Of a DNA stretch of 64,000 nucleotides, positions 25,882-34,551 are shown one piece after another (position 1 is the first letter of the stretch; every line of letters starts with the position of its first letter). Below the pieces are notes generated by a model. The model made no database searches. It had not been told where the DNA came from and saw only the letters and a program-made list of their open reading frames with translations. Source of the stretch: an uncultured Prevotella sp. (GTDB lineage: Bacteria; Bacteroidota; Bacteroidia; Bacteroidales; Bacteroidaceae); NCBI GenBank assembly GCA_900550365.1, contig URRR01000003.1:1-64000 (forward strand), written 5' to 3'. A program made the translations under genes and the position numbers.

Positions 25882-26553
25882 ATGGCACATACCGAACAAC
25901 ACGAACGCCTGACAGAGCTGCCACTGTTTCAAGGGATGAGCCCGGCCGACCTTGAGCAGGTTACGTCAACGACGAGGTTCAGCTATCTTACTTATCCTAA
26001 AGGCAAGACCATAGTAAGTGACGGCGACGCCTGCAACAGGCTGCTGTTTCTTGTAAAGGGCACGGCAAGCGCCACAGGACATGCCGACGACAACGGATAT
26101 GAGATAACCGAGACGTTCAATGCTCCCGACATTCTGCAGCCTGAACGTATATTCGGCCTTACCCAGCGGCACACACGCACGTTCAAGACCGTAACTGACT
26201 GCCACCTGATAAGCCTTGACAAGATAGACACTTTCGCCCTGGCTGAGCGGTACGAGATATTCAGGCTAAACCTTCTGAACATTGTCTGCACGCAGTCGCA
26301 GCGCCTGGCGCGCAACCCCTGGCGCACAAGACCTAAGGACATAAGGCACAAGATAGCACGCTTCATCGAGACAAGATGCTTCCGCCCCGCCGGAGGAAAG
26401 ACCGTAAGAATAAAGATGCAGCGGCTTGCGGAAGAGATTGGAGAAAGCCGTCTCAACGTGTCACAGACATTAAATCAGCTCGCCGGAGAAGGAATAATAT
26501 CACTTAAACGTGGAGAAATACACGTATTCGCACTCGAGAAAATAATCAAATAA
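25882..26553 (+). CDS. Crp/Fnr family transcriptional regulator
   Basis: Cytosolic regulator with an N-terminal cyclic-nucleotide-like sensor (residues about 10-120: FQGMSPADLEQV, GKTIVSDGDACNRLLFLVKGTA) and a C-terminal winged helix (IKMQRLAEEIGESRLNVSQTLNQL, about 178-205). There are no Fnr-type iron-sulphur cysteines, so the signal is unknown. It follows apbE and precedes the zinc-ribbon gene by 13 bp. Control of flavin or redox functions is only suggested by the neighbours. Confidence 0.88.
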   Translation: MAHTEQHERLTELPLFQGMSPADLEQVTSTTRFSYLTYPKGKTIVSDGDACNRLLFLVKGTASATGHADDNGYEITETFNAPDILQPERIFGLTQRHTRTFKTVTDCHLISLDKIDTFALAERYEIFRLNLLNIVCTQSQRLARNPWRTRPKDIRHKIARFIETRCFRPAGGKTVRIKMQRLAEEIGESRLNVSQTLNQLAGEGIISLKRGEIHVFALEKIIK

Positions 26554-26566
26554 CAGCCTGAAAACC

Positions 26567-26911
26567 ATGAAACACATCCTGACAATTCTTTCAACCGCAC
26601 TTTTCATCAGCCTCATCACCCAGCCCTCTTCAGCTCAGAAGACTGCCACGGTAAAAGAAAAGAAGAGCTATTATTGCGAGTATTGCGGCCACAAGTTCCC
26701 GTCTGTACGTCAGCTAACGTCAGCAACATGTCCCCGCCACCCTGACGGCTCAAACAAAGGCCGCCACAAACTGTATGAAGGCACAGAGAAGTCCACATAC
26801 ACCTGTAAGTATTGCGGCCACAGGTTTCCGTCAATACTCGTCATGACGGGCGGCACATGTCCCAATCATCCTAAGGGTTCAAACAAGGGACGCCACGCCC
26901 CGGCACTGTAA
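26567..26911 (+). CDS. Secreted protein with two tandem zinc-ribbon-like units
   Basis: No established function. After a signal peptide (about 1-24, ending PSSAQ) the 114-residue protein carries two copies of a 36-residue unit. Each holds C-x2-C-x14-C-x2-H (CEYC...CPRH and CKYC...CPNH), then GSNKGRH, and each contains GH.FPS between the metal-ligand pairs. The ligand spacing suits one zinc per unit. An exported protein with reduced Cys ligands is unusual. It probably shares the Crp/Fnr gene's transcript. Confidence 0.7.
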   Translation: MKHILTILSTALFISLITQPSSAQKTATVKEKKSYYCEYCGHKFPSVRQLTSATCPRHPDGSNKGRHKLYEGTEKSTYTCKYCGHRFPSILVMTGGTCPNHPKGSNKGRHAPAL

Positions 26912-26952
26912 GCCAGTGCGCCGGCAGTACATCCCGATTGATTTTTTGATTT

Positions 26953-27154
26953 CATCTCTCATCTGTCACTTTTCCTGCATATAGCGCTGACGGTCAGGAC
27001 GTTGGCCGGTGACAGATGTAAAAAGCATCTGTCATTGAAGTGCCAGCTGAAATAAATGAGCCTTGCAGGACTGTGAGAGATTCGGAAAACATCTGTCACT
27101 GCATAACCGGTTGAAAATAAATGAGTTATAAAGAAAAGTGACAGATGAGAGATG
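26953..27154. repeat. 202-bp element bounded by 21-bp inverted repeats, five GTGACAGATG motifs
   Basis: Positions 26953-26973 and 27134-27154 are perfect 21-bp reverse complements. Inside, GACAGATG (27011-27018) and CATCTGTC (27026-27033) form a tight hairpin, another CATCTGTCAC lies at 27090, and AAATAAATGAG occurs twice (27050 and 27115). No transposase or plausible gene is present. Function is unknown; a MITE-like or structured RNA element are both possible. It fills most of the 544-bp gap before the M3 peptidase gene. Confidence 0.7.
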
Positions 27155-27256
27155 TTTTCGGAAAATAAAATAACAGTAACAGCCATATTGTCTGTTTTAT
27201 TATTCACATCCATATTCTTGCCGTTATGCACCTGAACTACGGATGAATCCCGATTA

Positions 27257-27344
27257 ACGGTCTTTTAGCTTATAAAAGACGGCCTTTTGCGTCATGATTG
27301 ACGGCCTTTTGCAAGCCAAAAGGCCGTCTTTCATAAAATGTAAG
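27257..27344. repeat. 22-bp repeat array E (4 units, 88 bp)
   Basis: Units begin at 27257, 27279, 27301 and 27323, each exactly 22 bp, with cores ACGGTCTTTT, ACGGCCTTTT, ACGGCCTTTT and GCCGTCTTTC. Adjacent units pair (AAAAGACGGCC with GGCCTTTTGC), giving possible hairpins. It ends with ATGTAAGAAAAC, similar to the flanks of arrays B and D. The M3 peptidase promoter starts about 76 bp later. Confidence 0.85.
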
Positions 27345-27419
27345 AAAACAAGCGATATCCACGCGCGCAAATATTAGTTAAATTTTCAGATATCAATGAC
27401 ATACAAGGAATAAAATTAC

Positions 27420-27427
27420 TACCTTTG
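27420..27427 (+). promoter_or_regulatory. -7 box (TACCTTTG) for the M3 oligopeptidase gene
   Basis: Exact TAnnTTTG match 28 nt before the ATG at 27456, giving a leader of about 20 nt. Confidence 0.65.
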
Positions 27428-27455
27428 TATTCAAAAAATCCGGATATACGTAAGT

Positions 27456-29567
27456 ATGAATGAAAATATGACAGAGAAGCAGCGCAAGAATCCTTTTTTT
27501 GAACCATACAACACGCCACACGACACTGTACCATTTGATAGGATACGCCTTGAAGACTTTGAAGAGGCCTTTATGGAGGGCATAAGACGTGACGACGAAC
27601 AGATAGAGAAAACTGTCAACAATCCTGACAAACCGACTTTCGACAACACCATAATAAATGCCGACGAGGACAACGACGGCTACTATGGCCTGCTGTCACG
27701 CGTGTCGGCCGTATTCTCCAACTTGCTGAGCGCCGAGACTAACGACGAGCTTGACGCCCTGGCACAGAAGATGCAGCCGATACTGACCAAGCACGCCAAT
27801 GACGTAAGGCTGAACAAGCGTCTCTTTGAACGTATCAGGGCTGTTCACAGGCATCACAGAAATTTGTCCGCAGAGGAAAAGATGCTGCTTGACAACTGTT
27901 ATGACGGCTTCGTGCTCAGCGGAGCTCTGCTCGACGACGAGGGCAAGGAGCGTCTGAGAAGCCTCACTGAGGAGGCCGGAGTGCTGTCACTGCAGTTCTC
28001 ACAGAACCTGCTTAAGGAAAACAAGGCATTCACCCTGCACATCACTGACGAGGCTCAGCTCTCCGGACTACCTGAAACGGCACGCGCCGCAGCTGCCGCC
28101 ACTGCAAAGGAACGCGGCCTGGAAGGCTGGGTGTTCACGCTGGACTACCCCAGCTACAGCCCATTCATGACGCACGCCGACAACCGGGAGCTGCGCAGAC
28201 ATATGTACATGGCGCGCAACACGGTGTGCACACATGACAACGAACGGAACAACCTTGAGATATGCAAGCGCCTTGTCAATCTGCGGCGCGAGACAGCGCA
28301 GCTTTTAGGCTACAAGACTTACGCCGAGTATGTGCTGAAACACCGCATGGCAGGCAACGCAAGAAACGTGTACAAGCTGCTCGACGACCTTATCGAGGCA
28401 TATAAGCCTACGGCCGTAAAGGAAGTTGAGGACATCGAGAAGCTGGCAAAGAAAATTGAAGGAAAAGACTTCAAAGTGGAGCCGTGGGACTTCAGCTACT
28501 ACTCACACAAGCTGCAGTTAAAGAAGTTCAACATTGACGCGGAGATGCTCCGTCCTTATTTTGAGCTGTCAAACGTCATCCGTGGCGTGTTCGGTCTTGC
28601 CAACAGACTGTACGGCATAACATTTAAGGAGAATAAGGACATACCGGTTTACCACCCTGACGTGAAGGCTTACGAGGTGTTTGACAATGACGGGAGTTAC
28701 CTTGCAGTGTTTTACGCTGACTTTCATCCGCGTAAGGGCAAGCAGGGAGGCGCATGGATGACAGAGTTTCAGGGTCAGTGGATTGACCGCAAGGGCGTAA
28801 ACGTGCGCCCTCACGTCAGCGTTGTCATGAATCTTACAAAGCCTACGGCTGACAAACCGGCACTGCTGACACTGGGCGAAGTGGAGACATTCCTCCACGA
28901 ATTCGGCCATGCGCTGCACGGAATGTTCGCCAACACACGTTTTGAGAGCCTATCAGGCACAAACGTATGGTGGGACTTCGTAGAGTTGCCGTCACAGTTC
29001 ATGGAGAATTTCGCGGTTGAAAAAGAATTTCTGCGTACCTTCGCCTTCCATTACCAGACAGGCGAACCGCTCCCAGACGAGCTGATCGGACGCATAGTAA
29101 AGAGCCGCAACTTCATGGCAGCATACTCATGCCTGAGGCAGGTCAGCTTCGGACTGCTTGACATGGCTTACTATACAAAGAAAGAACCGTTCACCGAAGA
29201 CATCATACCGTTCGAGAAGAAAGCATGGGAAAAGGCCATGGTGACCGAACAACTGCCTGACACGTGCATGACAGTACAGTTCAGCCACATCATGGCAGGA
29301 GGCTATGCCGCCGGTTATTACAGCTACAAATGGGCTGAAGTGCTTGACGCCGACGCGTTCAGCGTATTCAAGAAAGAAGGTATATTCAATCCTGAAACGG
29401 CCCGCCGCTTCCGCGACTGCATCCTGTCAAAAGGCGGAACGGAGCATCCCATGACGCTGTACAAGCGCTTCAAGGGCAGCGGACCTACCATAGCCGCACT
29501 GCTGAGACGCAACGGAATCAAAGGTAAGAGTAAAAAGGTAAAAAAGTATAACGGTAAAAAGGTTTGA
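27456..29567 (+). CDS. dcp: M3 family metallopeptidase (peptidyl-dipeptidase Dcp / oligopeptidase A type)
   Basis: Zinc oligopeptidase that degrades short peptides. The zinc motif is in FLHEFGHALHG (near residue 482; His-Glu-x-x-His), with the downstream Glu in VWWDFVELPSQFMENF (near 505) and the substrate Tyr/His region GGYAAGYYSYKWAEVLDADAF near 615. Length 703 fits. There is no convincing signal peptide, so it is probably cytosolic, although Dcp proteins in this phylum are often exported. The last 15 residues (KGKSKKVKKYNGKKV) are encoded by a 16-bp direct repeat that continues past the stop codon. Confidence 0.92.
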   Translation: MNENMTEKQRKNPFFEPYNTPHDTVPFDRIRLEDFEEAFMEGIRRDDEQIEKTVNNPDKPTFDNTIINADEDNDGYYGLLSRVSAVFSNLLSAETNDELDALAQKMQPILTKHANDVRLNKRLFERIRAVHRHHRNLSAEEKMLLDNCYDGFVLSGALLDDEGKERLRSLTEEAGVLSLQFSQNLLKENKAFTLHITDEAQLSGLPETARAAAAATAKERGLEGWVFTLDYPSYSPFMTHADNRELRRHMYMARNTVCTHDNERNNLEICKRLVNLRRETAQLLGYKTYAEYVLKHRMAGNARNVYKLLDDLIEAYKPTAVKEVEDIEKLAKKIEGKDFKVEPWDFSYYSHKLQLKKFNIDAEMLRPYFELSNVIRGVFGLANRLYGITFKENKDIPVYHPDVKAYEVFDNDGSYLAVFYADFHPRKGKQGGAWMTEFQGQWIDRKGVNVRPHVSVVMNLTKPTADKPALLTLGEVETFLHEFGHALHGMFANTRFESLSGTNVWWDFVELPSQFMENFAVEKEFLRTFAFHYQTGEPLPDELIGRIVKSRNFMAAYSCLRQVSFGLLDMAYYTKKEPFTEDIIPFEKKAWEKAMVTEQLPDTCMTVQFSHIMAGGYAAGYYSYKWAEVLDADAFSVFKKEGIFNPETARRFRDCILSKGGTEHPMTLYKRFKGSGPTIAALLRRNGIKGKSKKVKKYNGKKV

Positions 29568-29600
29568 CGGTAAAAAGGGGAAACGGTAAGAGGGTTAAAG
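29523..29600 (+). repeat. 16-bp direct repeats across the M3 peptidase stop codon
   Basis: Units starting GGTAA at 29523, 29537, 29553, 29569 and 29585; spacing is 14 bp once and then exactly 16 bp three times. The consensus is GGTAAAAAGG..nnAC. The peptidase stop codon is inside the third unit. After the array, 29632-29650 contains a small AAGTTCA/TGAACTT hairpin that may act as terminator. Confidence 0.8.
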
Positions 29601-29672
29601 ACAAACAACAAAGAGATAATAATAAAAAGAGAAGTTCAAGTAATGAACTTGACTCCTAAAAACAAATAATGT

Positions 29673-30119
29673 ATGACTGACAAGGAGGACAAACAGTTAT
29701 TACTCGACCTGCGCTACCTGCGCATGGCACGGATATGGGCCGAAAACAGCTATTGCGAACGGCGTAAGGTAGGCGCACTCGTGGTGAAAGACAAGATGAT
29801 AATAAGTGACGGATACAACGGTACGCCGAGTGGTTTTGAAAACGTATGCGAGGATGAGAACAATCTGACAAAGCCTTACGTACTGCACGCCGAGGCCAAC
29901 GCTATAACAAAACTTGCACGAAGCTCCAACAACAGTGACGGCTCAACGCTGTACGTAACGGCCGCTCCGTGCATAGAATGCTCAAAACTGATAATACAGG
30001 CCGGCATCAAGCGGGTGGTATATGCCGAGAAGTACCGCCTTGAGGACGGCATCAATCTCCTGAGAAAAGCAGGTATTGAAGTCATATACATTAATCCAGA
30101 CGAATATGAAACCAAATAA
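29673..30119 (+). CDS. dCMP/deoxycytidylate deaminase family protein
   Basis: Zinc-dependent deaminase that converts dCMP to dUMP for dTTP synthesis (ComEB type). Zinc ligands and the catalytic Glu are seen in HAEANAI (near residue 73) and APCIECSKLI (near 97). CERRKVGALVV, SDGYNGTPSGF and DGINLLRKAGIEV are also family-typical. Length 148 is normal. Its last 14 bp overlap the S41 protease start, indicating coupling. Confidence 0.93.
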   Translation: MTDKEDKQLLLDLRYLRMARIWAENSYCERRKVGALVVKDKMIISDGYNGTPSGFENVCEDENNLTKPYVLHAEANAITKLARSSNNSDGSTLYVTAAPCIECSKLIIQAGIKRVVYAEKYRLEDGINLLRKAGIEVIYINPDEYETK

Positions 30120-31809
30120 ATCCAACCGCCTGACACCGCTGTTCATGGCCATCTGCGTGGTCATAGGCATCGTGGTAGGCACATTCTACGCCAACCACTT
30201 CTCAGGCAACAGGCTTAACATCATCAACTCAGGCAGCAACAGACTTAACAACCTGCTGCACATAATTGACGACCAATACGTAGACAAGGTGAACATCGAC
30301 TCGCTCGTAGACAAGGCCATTCCGCAGATTCTGGCTGACCTTGACCCGCACTCGGTGTACATCAGCGCCAAGGACGTACAGCAGGCTACAGACGACCTGA
30401 AAGGCTCCTTCTCGGGTGTAGGTATTGAGTTTGTCATCCGTGACGACACTATACGTGTGCAAGGCGTGATTAAGAACGGTCCGGCCGAGCAGGCCGGCAT
30501 CCTGGCAGGTGACAAAATAGTGAGCGTTGACGGGAAACCTTTCGTAGGTAAAGTGGTGACAAACAGCGAAGCCATGCGCCGCCTGAAAGGCCCGAAGGAC
30601 ACGAAAGTGAAAATAGGAGTAATAAGATACGGTCAGAAAAAAGAAAAACAGTTCACCGTCACACGCGCCGACATACCTCAAAAGAGTATCAGCGCAACTT
30701 ATATGATTGATGAAGAGACGGGATATATCAAGATCAAGAACTTTGGCGAGAACACTTATCCAGAACTGCTGATATCACTGGCCAAGCTCTCTCAAGAAGG
30801 TTTCAGCAACCTTATTATCGACCTGCGCGACAACACAGGCGGATATCTCAACTCGGCAGTGCAGATGGCCAACGAGTTCTTGCCAAAGAACAGGCTTATC
30901 GTGTACACCGAAGGACGCCGCTCGCCACGCCAGGACTTCAAGAGCGACGGCCGCGGCAGCTACCAGCGGATACCACTCATCGTACTGATTAACGAGGCGT
31001 CAGCGTCAGCATCTGAGATTTTCGCCGGGGCCATGCAGGATAATGACCGCGCGACGATTATCGGGCGCCGCTCGTTCGGCAAGGGTCTGGTACAGAAGCA
31101 GATGGACTTCCCTGACGGTTCGATGATACGTCTCACCGTAGCAAGATATTACACCCCGTCAGGCCGTTGCATACAAAAGCCGTATGTGGCCGGTGACAAT
31201 CAGGACTATGAAGGCGACCTGATAGCAAGATACCAGCACGGAGAATTTTTCTCACAGGACAGCATCAAGCATACCGGTCCGGCTTATCATACCGTTATCG
31301 GGCGAACCGTGTACGGCGGTGGAGGCATAACTCCTGACATATTTGTACCGGAGGACACGGCCGACTACACGTCATATTTCAAGGAGGCGGCTATGAGCGG
31401 ATTAATTCTTCAGTTTGCCTTTGACTATACAGACAGATACAGACCAAAACTGAACACTTTTGAAACAATGCCTGAGCTGTCAGCATATCTCGACAAGCAG
31501 AACATGGTTGACAAGTTCGCCTCTTACGCTGACAAGAACGGTCTGCGCAGACGCAACCTGCTGATAAGGAAATCACACAACCTGCTCGAACGGTTCATCA
31601 ACAGCCGCATTATTTATAACATAATGGACGAGGAGGACTGGATTGAATACTTGAACCTTGACGACAACGTTATAAAAACCGCACTCGAAGTATTCAAGAA
31701 CAATGCCGCATTTCCACAAAAGCCGAAAGACGGAAAGGCAGACGGGACAACAGCCATGTCAAAAGGCTCTGCGGCACTGCCCTGCAACTGTCAGGTAATA
31801 AGAGCATAA
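30106..31809 (+). CDS. S41 family C-terminal processing protease (CtpA/Prc-like)
   Basis: Periplasmic serine protease anchored by one N-terminal helix (about 10-28, LFMAICVVIGIVVGTF). A PDZ domain follows (about 95-180: FSGVGIEFVIRDD, GPAEQAGILAGDKIVSVDG), then the protease domain with the Ser in NEASASASEIFAGAMQDN (near 305) and the Lys in GRRSFGKGLVQKQ (near 332). Length is 567 residues from the ATG at 30106, which overlaps the upstream deaminase gene by 14 bp; the alternative TTG ten codons upstream lacks merit. The C-terminal 150 residues are helical. A strong terminator follows. Confidence 0.93.
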   Translation: MKPNKSNRLTPLFMAICVVIGIVVGTFYANHFSGNRLNIINSGSNRLNNLLHIIDDQYVDKVNIDSLVDKAIPQILADLDPHSVYISAKDVQQATDDLKGSFSGVGIEFVIRDDTIRVQGVIKNGPAEQAGILAGDKIVSVDGKPFVGKVVTNSEAMRRLKGPKDTKVKIGVIRYGQKKEKQFTVTRADIPQKSISATYMIDEETGYIKIKNFGENTYPELLISLAKLSQEGFSNLIIDLRDNTGGYLNSAVQMANEFLPKNRLIVYTEGRRSPRQDFKSDGRGSYQRIPLIVLINEASASASEIFAGAMQDNDRATIIGRRSFGKGLVQKQMDFPDGSMIRLTVARYYTPSGRCIQKPYVAGDNQDYEGDLIARYQHGEFFSQDSIKHTGPAYHTVIGRTVYGGGGITPDIFVPEDTADYTSYFKEAAMSGLILQFAFDYTDRYRPKLNTFETMPELSAYLDKQNMVDKFASYADKNGLRRRNLLIRKSHNLLERFINSRIIYNIMDEEDWIEYLNLDDNVIKTALEVFKNNAAFPQKPKDGKADGTTAMSKGSAALPCNCQVIRA

Positions 31810-31869
31810 GTTCTTAACATACAGACTATCAACGATTTAAAGCCGATACAAATAACGGTGATGCCACTT

Positions 31870-31903
31870 AACCCCGCTGTTTACCTGAGTAAACGGCGGG
31901 GTT
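31870..31903 (+). terminator. Terminator after the S41 protease gene
   Basis: 15-bp stem AACCCCGCTGTTTAC with GTAAACGGCGGGGTT (one G-U) around a 4-nt loop CTGA, followed by GATTATTATC. It is 60 bp after the protease stop. Confidence 0.8.
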
Positions 31904-31986
31904 GATTATTATCCGCCTGTGTAGCAGATGTTACGATTGTAACACAAATGAAATATTGGTTTAAAGATATTGTAATACGTGTTTTC

Positions 31987-31994
31987 TAATTTTG
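31987..31994 (+). promoter_or_regulatory. -7 box (TAATTTTG) for the PiT transporter gene
   Basis: Exact TAnnTTTG match 47 nt before the ATG, leaving a leader of about 41 nt. Confidence 0.6.
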
Positions 31995-32041
31995 CGCCGT
32001 GAAATCAATAACGTATCAATCATAAAGAAAACAAACGGTTT

Positions 32042-34288
32042 ATGACAGAGATTTATTTTTTGATAGTCGGCTTTCTGCTGCTTCTGGCGGTGTTCGACTT
32101 GTTCGTAGGTGTCAGCAATGACGCCGTAAACTTCTTGAACTCGGCTATCGGAGCCAAAGTAGCCAAGTTCCGCACGGTGCTCTTCGTGGCCTCTGTAGGC
32201 GTTCTGATAGGAGCGGTTATGAGTGCCGGCATGATGGACGTGGCACGTCATGGCATAATGCGGCCCGACCATTATTCGTTTGAAGAGGTAATGACAATAT
32301 TCCTCGCCGTAATGGTAACAGATGTCGTCATTCTTGACGTGTTCAACACGCTCGGCCTGCCTACTTCAACAACAGTATCACTGGTGTTCGAGCTCCTTGG
32401 AGGTACATTCGTACTGGCCATGCTCAAGATGCACGCAGACCCGTCACTTACAATATATGACCTGCTTAACAGTGACAAGGCCCTCAGTGTCATCATCGCA
32501 ATCTTTGTCTCCGTGGCGATAGCCTTCTTCTTCGGAGTGATTGTACAATGGATTTCACGACTTATCTTCACCTTTAATTATAAAAAACACCTGCGCTATA
32601 CAATCGCAATATTCGGCGGTATAGCGTTTACAGCCCTTGCATACTTCATCTTCATCACCGGTATCGGTACATCGCCTTACATCAGCGAGGCATCCCGCAT
32701 GTGGATAGAAGAGAACACCATGATGCTTATGATTGTGTTCTTCATTGGCTTCACGGTACTTATGGAAGTGCTTCATCTGCTGCATGTAAATGTATTCAAG
32801 CTCATTGTATTGGCCGGAACGTTCGCTTTGGCTATGGCTTTCGCCGGCAACGACCTCGTTAACTTCATCGGTGTGCCGCTTGCCGGACTTGACTCAATGC
32901 AGGATTTCCTCGCCAATGGAAACGGAAACTATGACACGTTCATGATGACATCACTCATGTCATCAGCCAAGAGTCCGCTGCTCTACCTCGTGCTGGCCGG
33001 AATAATAATGGTCATTGCAATGACAACATCGAAAAAAGCGCAGAACGTTGTAAAGACAAGCGTTGACCTCAGCCGTCAGGATGAGGGTGATGAAATGTTC
33101 GGCTCATCACGTGCAGCACGCAGCATCGTACGCGCTACTCAGGACATAAATGCCGCTGTGGCTAAGATCATACCGCAACGTATGCAGAAATGGATAGACA
33201 GCCGCTTTAATAAAGAGGAAGCGATACTGCCCAACGGAGCTGCGTTTGATGAAGTGCGTGCCGCTGTAAACCTTGTTCTTGCAGCTATGCTGATTATCTT
33301 CGGAACCAATTACAAACTTCCTTTGTCAACTACCTACGTAACATTTATGGTTGCCATGGGTAGCTCATTGGCCGACAGAGCATGGAGCCGTGAAAGTGCA
33401 GTATTCCGTGTTACAGGCGTAATCTCAGTTATCGGCGGCTGGTTTGTTACAGCCGGCGTGGCTTTCGCTGTGTGCGCAATAGTCTGCGCAATGATGCATT
33501 TCGGTGGAATAGCAGTCATGGTAGCATTCATGATTCTTGACATTTACCTGCTGTGGAGCAGCAACCGGAAGTTTGCAAAGAAGCAGAAAGAGGAAAAGAA
33601 AGACGATGTATTCCAGCTAATGATGCGTACCCGGGACAAAGAGATCGTATGGGATCTTCTCTCAAAGCACGTATCACGCACCCAAAGCTTTGTCACACAC
33701 TTTGCCCTTGAGCAGTTCAACCGCATCATTGACGGTATCTATAACGAGAACCGAAAGGAGCTGCGCCACTGTAACAGCGCACTGAAAGAGGAACAGTCTC
33801 AGCTTAAGAAGTTCAGAAGAAAAGAACTTCTCGCCATGCGCCGCATCCCGGCAGAGATAGCAATCGAGCGCAACACATGGTTCCACCTCGGCGCTAACAG
33901 TAACCAGCAGTTCATTTACTGTCTCAAACGTATGCTCGAACCGGTAAAGGAACACGTTGACAACAACTTCAATCCGCTGCCGCAGACTTACATTGACGAC
34001 TTTGAGAATACCCGCCGCAAGATAAACGAACTGATGAACCATACCGAACAGATGATTTCCACCAACAGGTATGAACTTTACCAGGAAACGCTCAACATCG
34101 CCGACGAGTGCAAGGATGAGTTGTCTACTATGCGTAAGCGAGTAATCGACATTATGTATCAGGACAATAACGCCAATCTGAAGGTCTCACTGCTCTATCT
34201 GAACATTCTGCAGGAGAGTCAGGAGTTCCTCAGTATAATGCGCCACCAGCTTCGTGCAGCAAGAAAGTTCCTGGACGACAGACAGTAA
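32042..34288 (+). CDS. Inorganic phosphate transporter, PiT family, with PhoU-like C-terminus
   Basis: Inner-membrane, ion-coupled phosphate carrier. The PiT signature GVSNDAVNFLNSAIGAKVA sits at residues 23-41, and the second half has a related NLVLAAMLIIFGTNYKLPLSTTYVTFMVAMG (near 405-440). About ten membrane helices span 1-515. From about 525 to 748 the protein is soluble and helical (VWDLLSKHVSRTQSFVTHFALEQFN onward), resembling a fused PhoU-like domain common in Bacteroidetes PiT proteins. It is monocistronic between a promoter and a terminator. Confidence 0.92.
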   Translation: MTEIYFLIVGFLLLLAVFDLFVGVSNDAVNFLNSAIGAKVAKFRTVLFVASVGVLIGAVMSAGMMDVARHGIMRPDHYSFEEVMTIFLAVMVTDVVILDVFNTLGLPTSTTVSLVFELLGGTFVLAMLKMHADPSLTIYDLLNSDKALSVIIAIFVSVAIAFFFGVIVQWISRLIFTFNYKKHLRYTIAIFGGIAFTALAYFIFITGIGTSPYISEASRMWIEENTMMLMIVFFIGFTVLMEVLHLLHVNVFKLIVLAGTFALAMAFAGNDLVNFIGVPLAGLDSMQDFLANGNGNYDTFMMTSLMSSAKSPLLYLVLAGIIMVIAMTTSKKAQNVVKTSVDLSRQDEGDEMFGSSRAARSIVRATQDINAAVAKIIPQRMQKWIDSRFNKEEAILPNGAAFDEVRAAVNLVLAAMLIIFGTNYKLPLSTTYVTFMVAMGSSLADRAWSRESAVFRVTGVISVIGGWFVTAGVAFAVCAIVCAMMHFGGIAVMVAFMILDIYLLWSSNRKFAKKQKEEKKDDVFQLMMRTRDKEIVWDLLSKHVSRTQSFVTHFALEQFNRIIDGIYNENRKELRHCNSALKEEQSQLKKFRRKELLAMRRIPAEIAIERNTWFHLGANSNQQFIYCLKRMLEPVKEHVDNNFNPLPQTYIDDFENTRRKINELMNHTEQMISTNRYELYQETLNIADECKDELSTMRKRVIDIMYQDNNANLKVSLLYLNILQESQEFLSIMRHQLRAARKFLDDRQ

Positions 34289-34341
34289 TCTTACGGCATA
34301 AAAGCAGGCTGCTTACCGGCAAACAATGCCTGATAAACAAC

Positions 34342-34384
34342 AAGGACAGACAAGAGCAGGACACATACTGCCTTGCCTGTCCTT
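34342..34384 (+). terminator. Terminator after the PiT gene
   Basis: AAGGACAG (34342-34349) pairs with CTGTCCTT (34377-34384), with a further CAAG/CTTG inner stem, followed by TTATTTTATC. Confidence 0.75.
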
Positions 34385-34445
34385 TTATTTTATCAGTTGC
34401 TCTAAAAGCATACACCGGTTGAAATAACACTTAAAATATCTTCCT

Positions 34446-34490
34446 TTCACGTTAGTTCTCATTTATATTTAGTATCTTTGCTAACGTGAA
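34446..34490 (+). promoter_or_regulatory. Promoter box flanked by a 10-bp inverted repeat
   Basis: TTCACGTTAG (34446-34455) and CTAACGTGAA (34481-34490) are perfect reverse complements 25 bp apart, and a TATCTTTG -7 box (34473-34480) ends exactly where the right arm begins. The left arm falls near -33 and the right arm at the expected transcription start, an arrangement suited to a repressor bound at both sites. The gene controlled is the CcdA-like permease at 34552. Confidence 0.6.
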
Positions 34491-34551
34491 TACAATGAGA
34501 ACAAAATTCATATCATTATTCAGGTATTCACGGCAAACAGATTTAAGGTAA

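Noticed and set aside
25018..25932. 304-codon minus frame opposite apbE
   Set aside because: The plus strand encodes a clear ApbE protein with full motifs. The minus frame has no family features.
27456..29567. Signal peptide on the M3 oligopeptidase
   Set aside because: The N-terminus (MNENMTEKQRKNPFFEPY) is polar and lacks a hydrophobic stretch, so export is not supported.
34446..34490. Invertible promoter of the Bacteroides capsule type
   Set aside because: The arms are only 25 bp apart and no invertase gene is near, whereas known invertible promoters span well over 100 bp.
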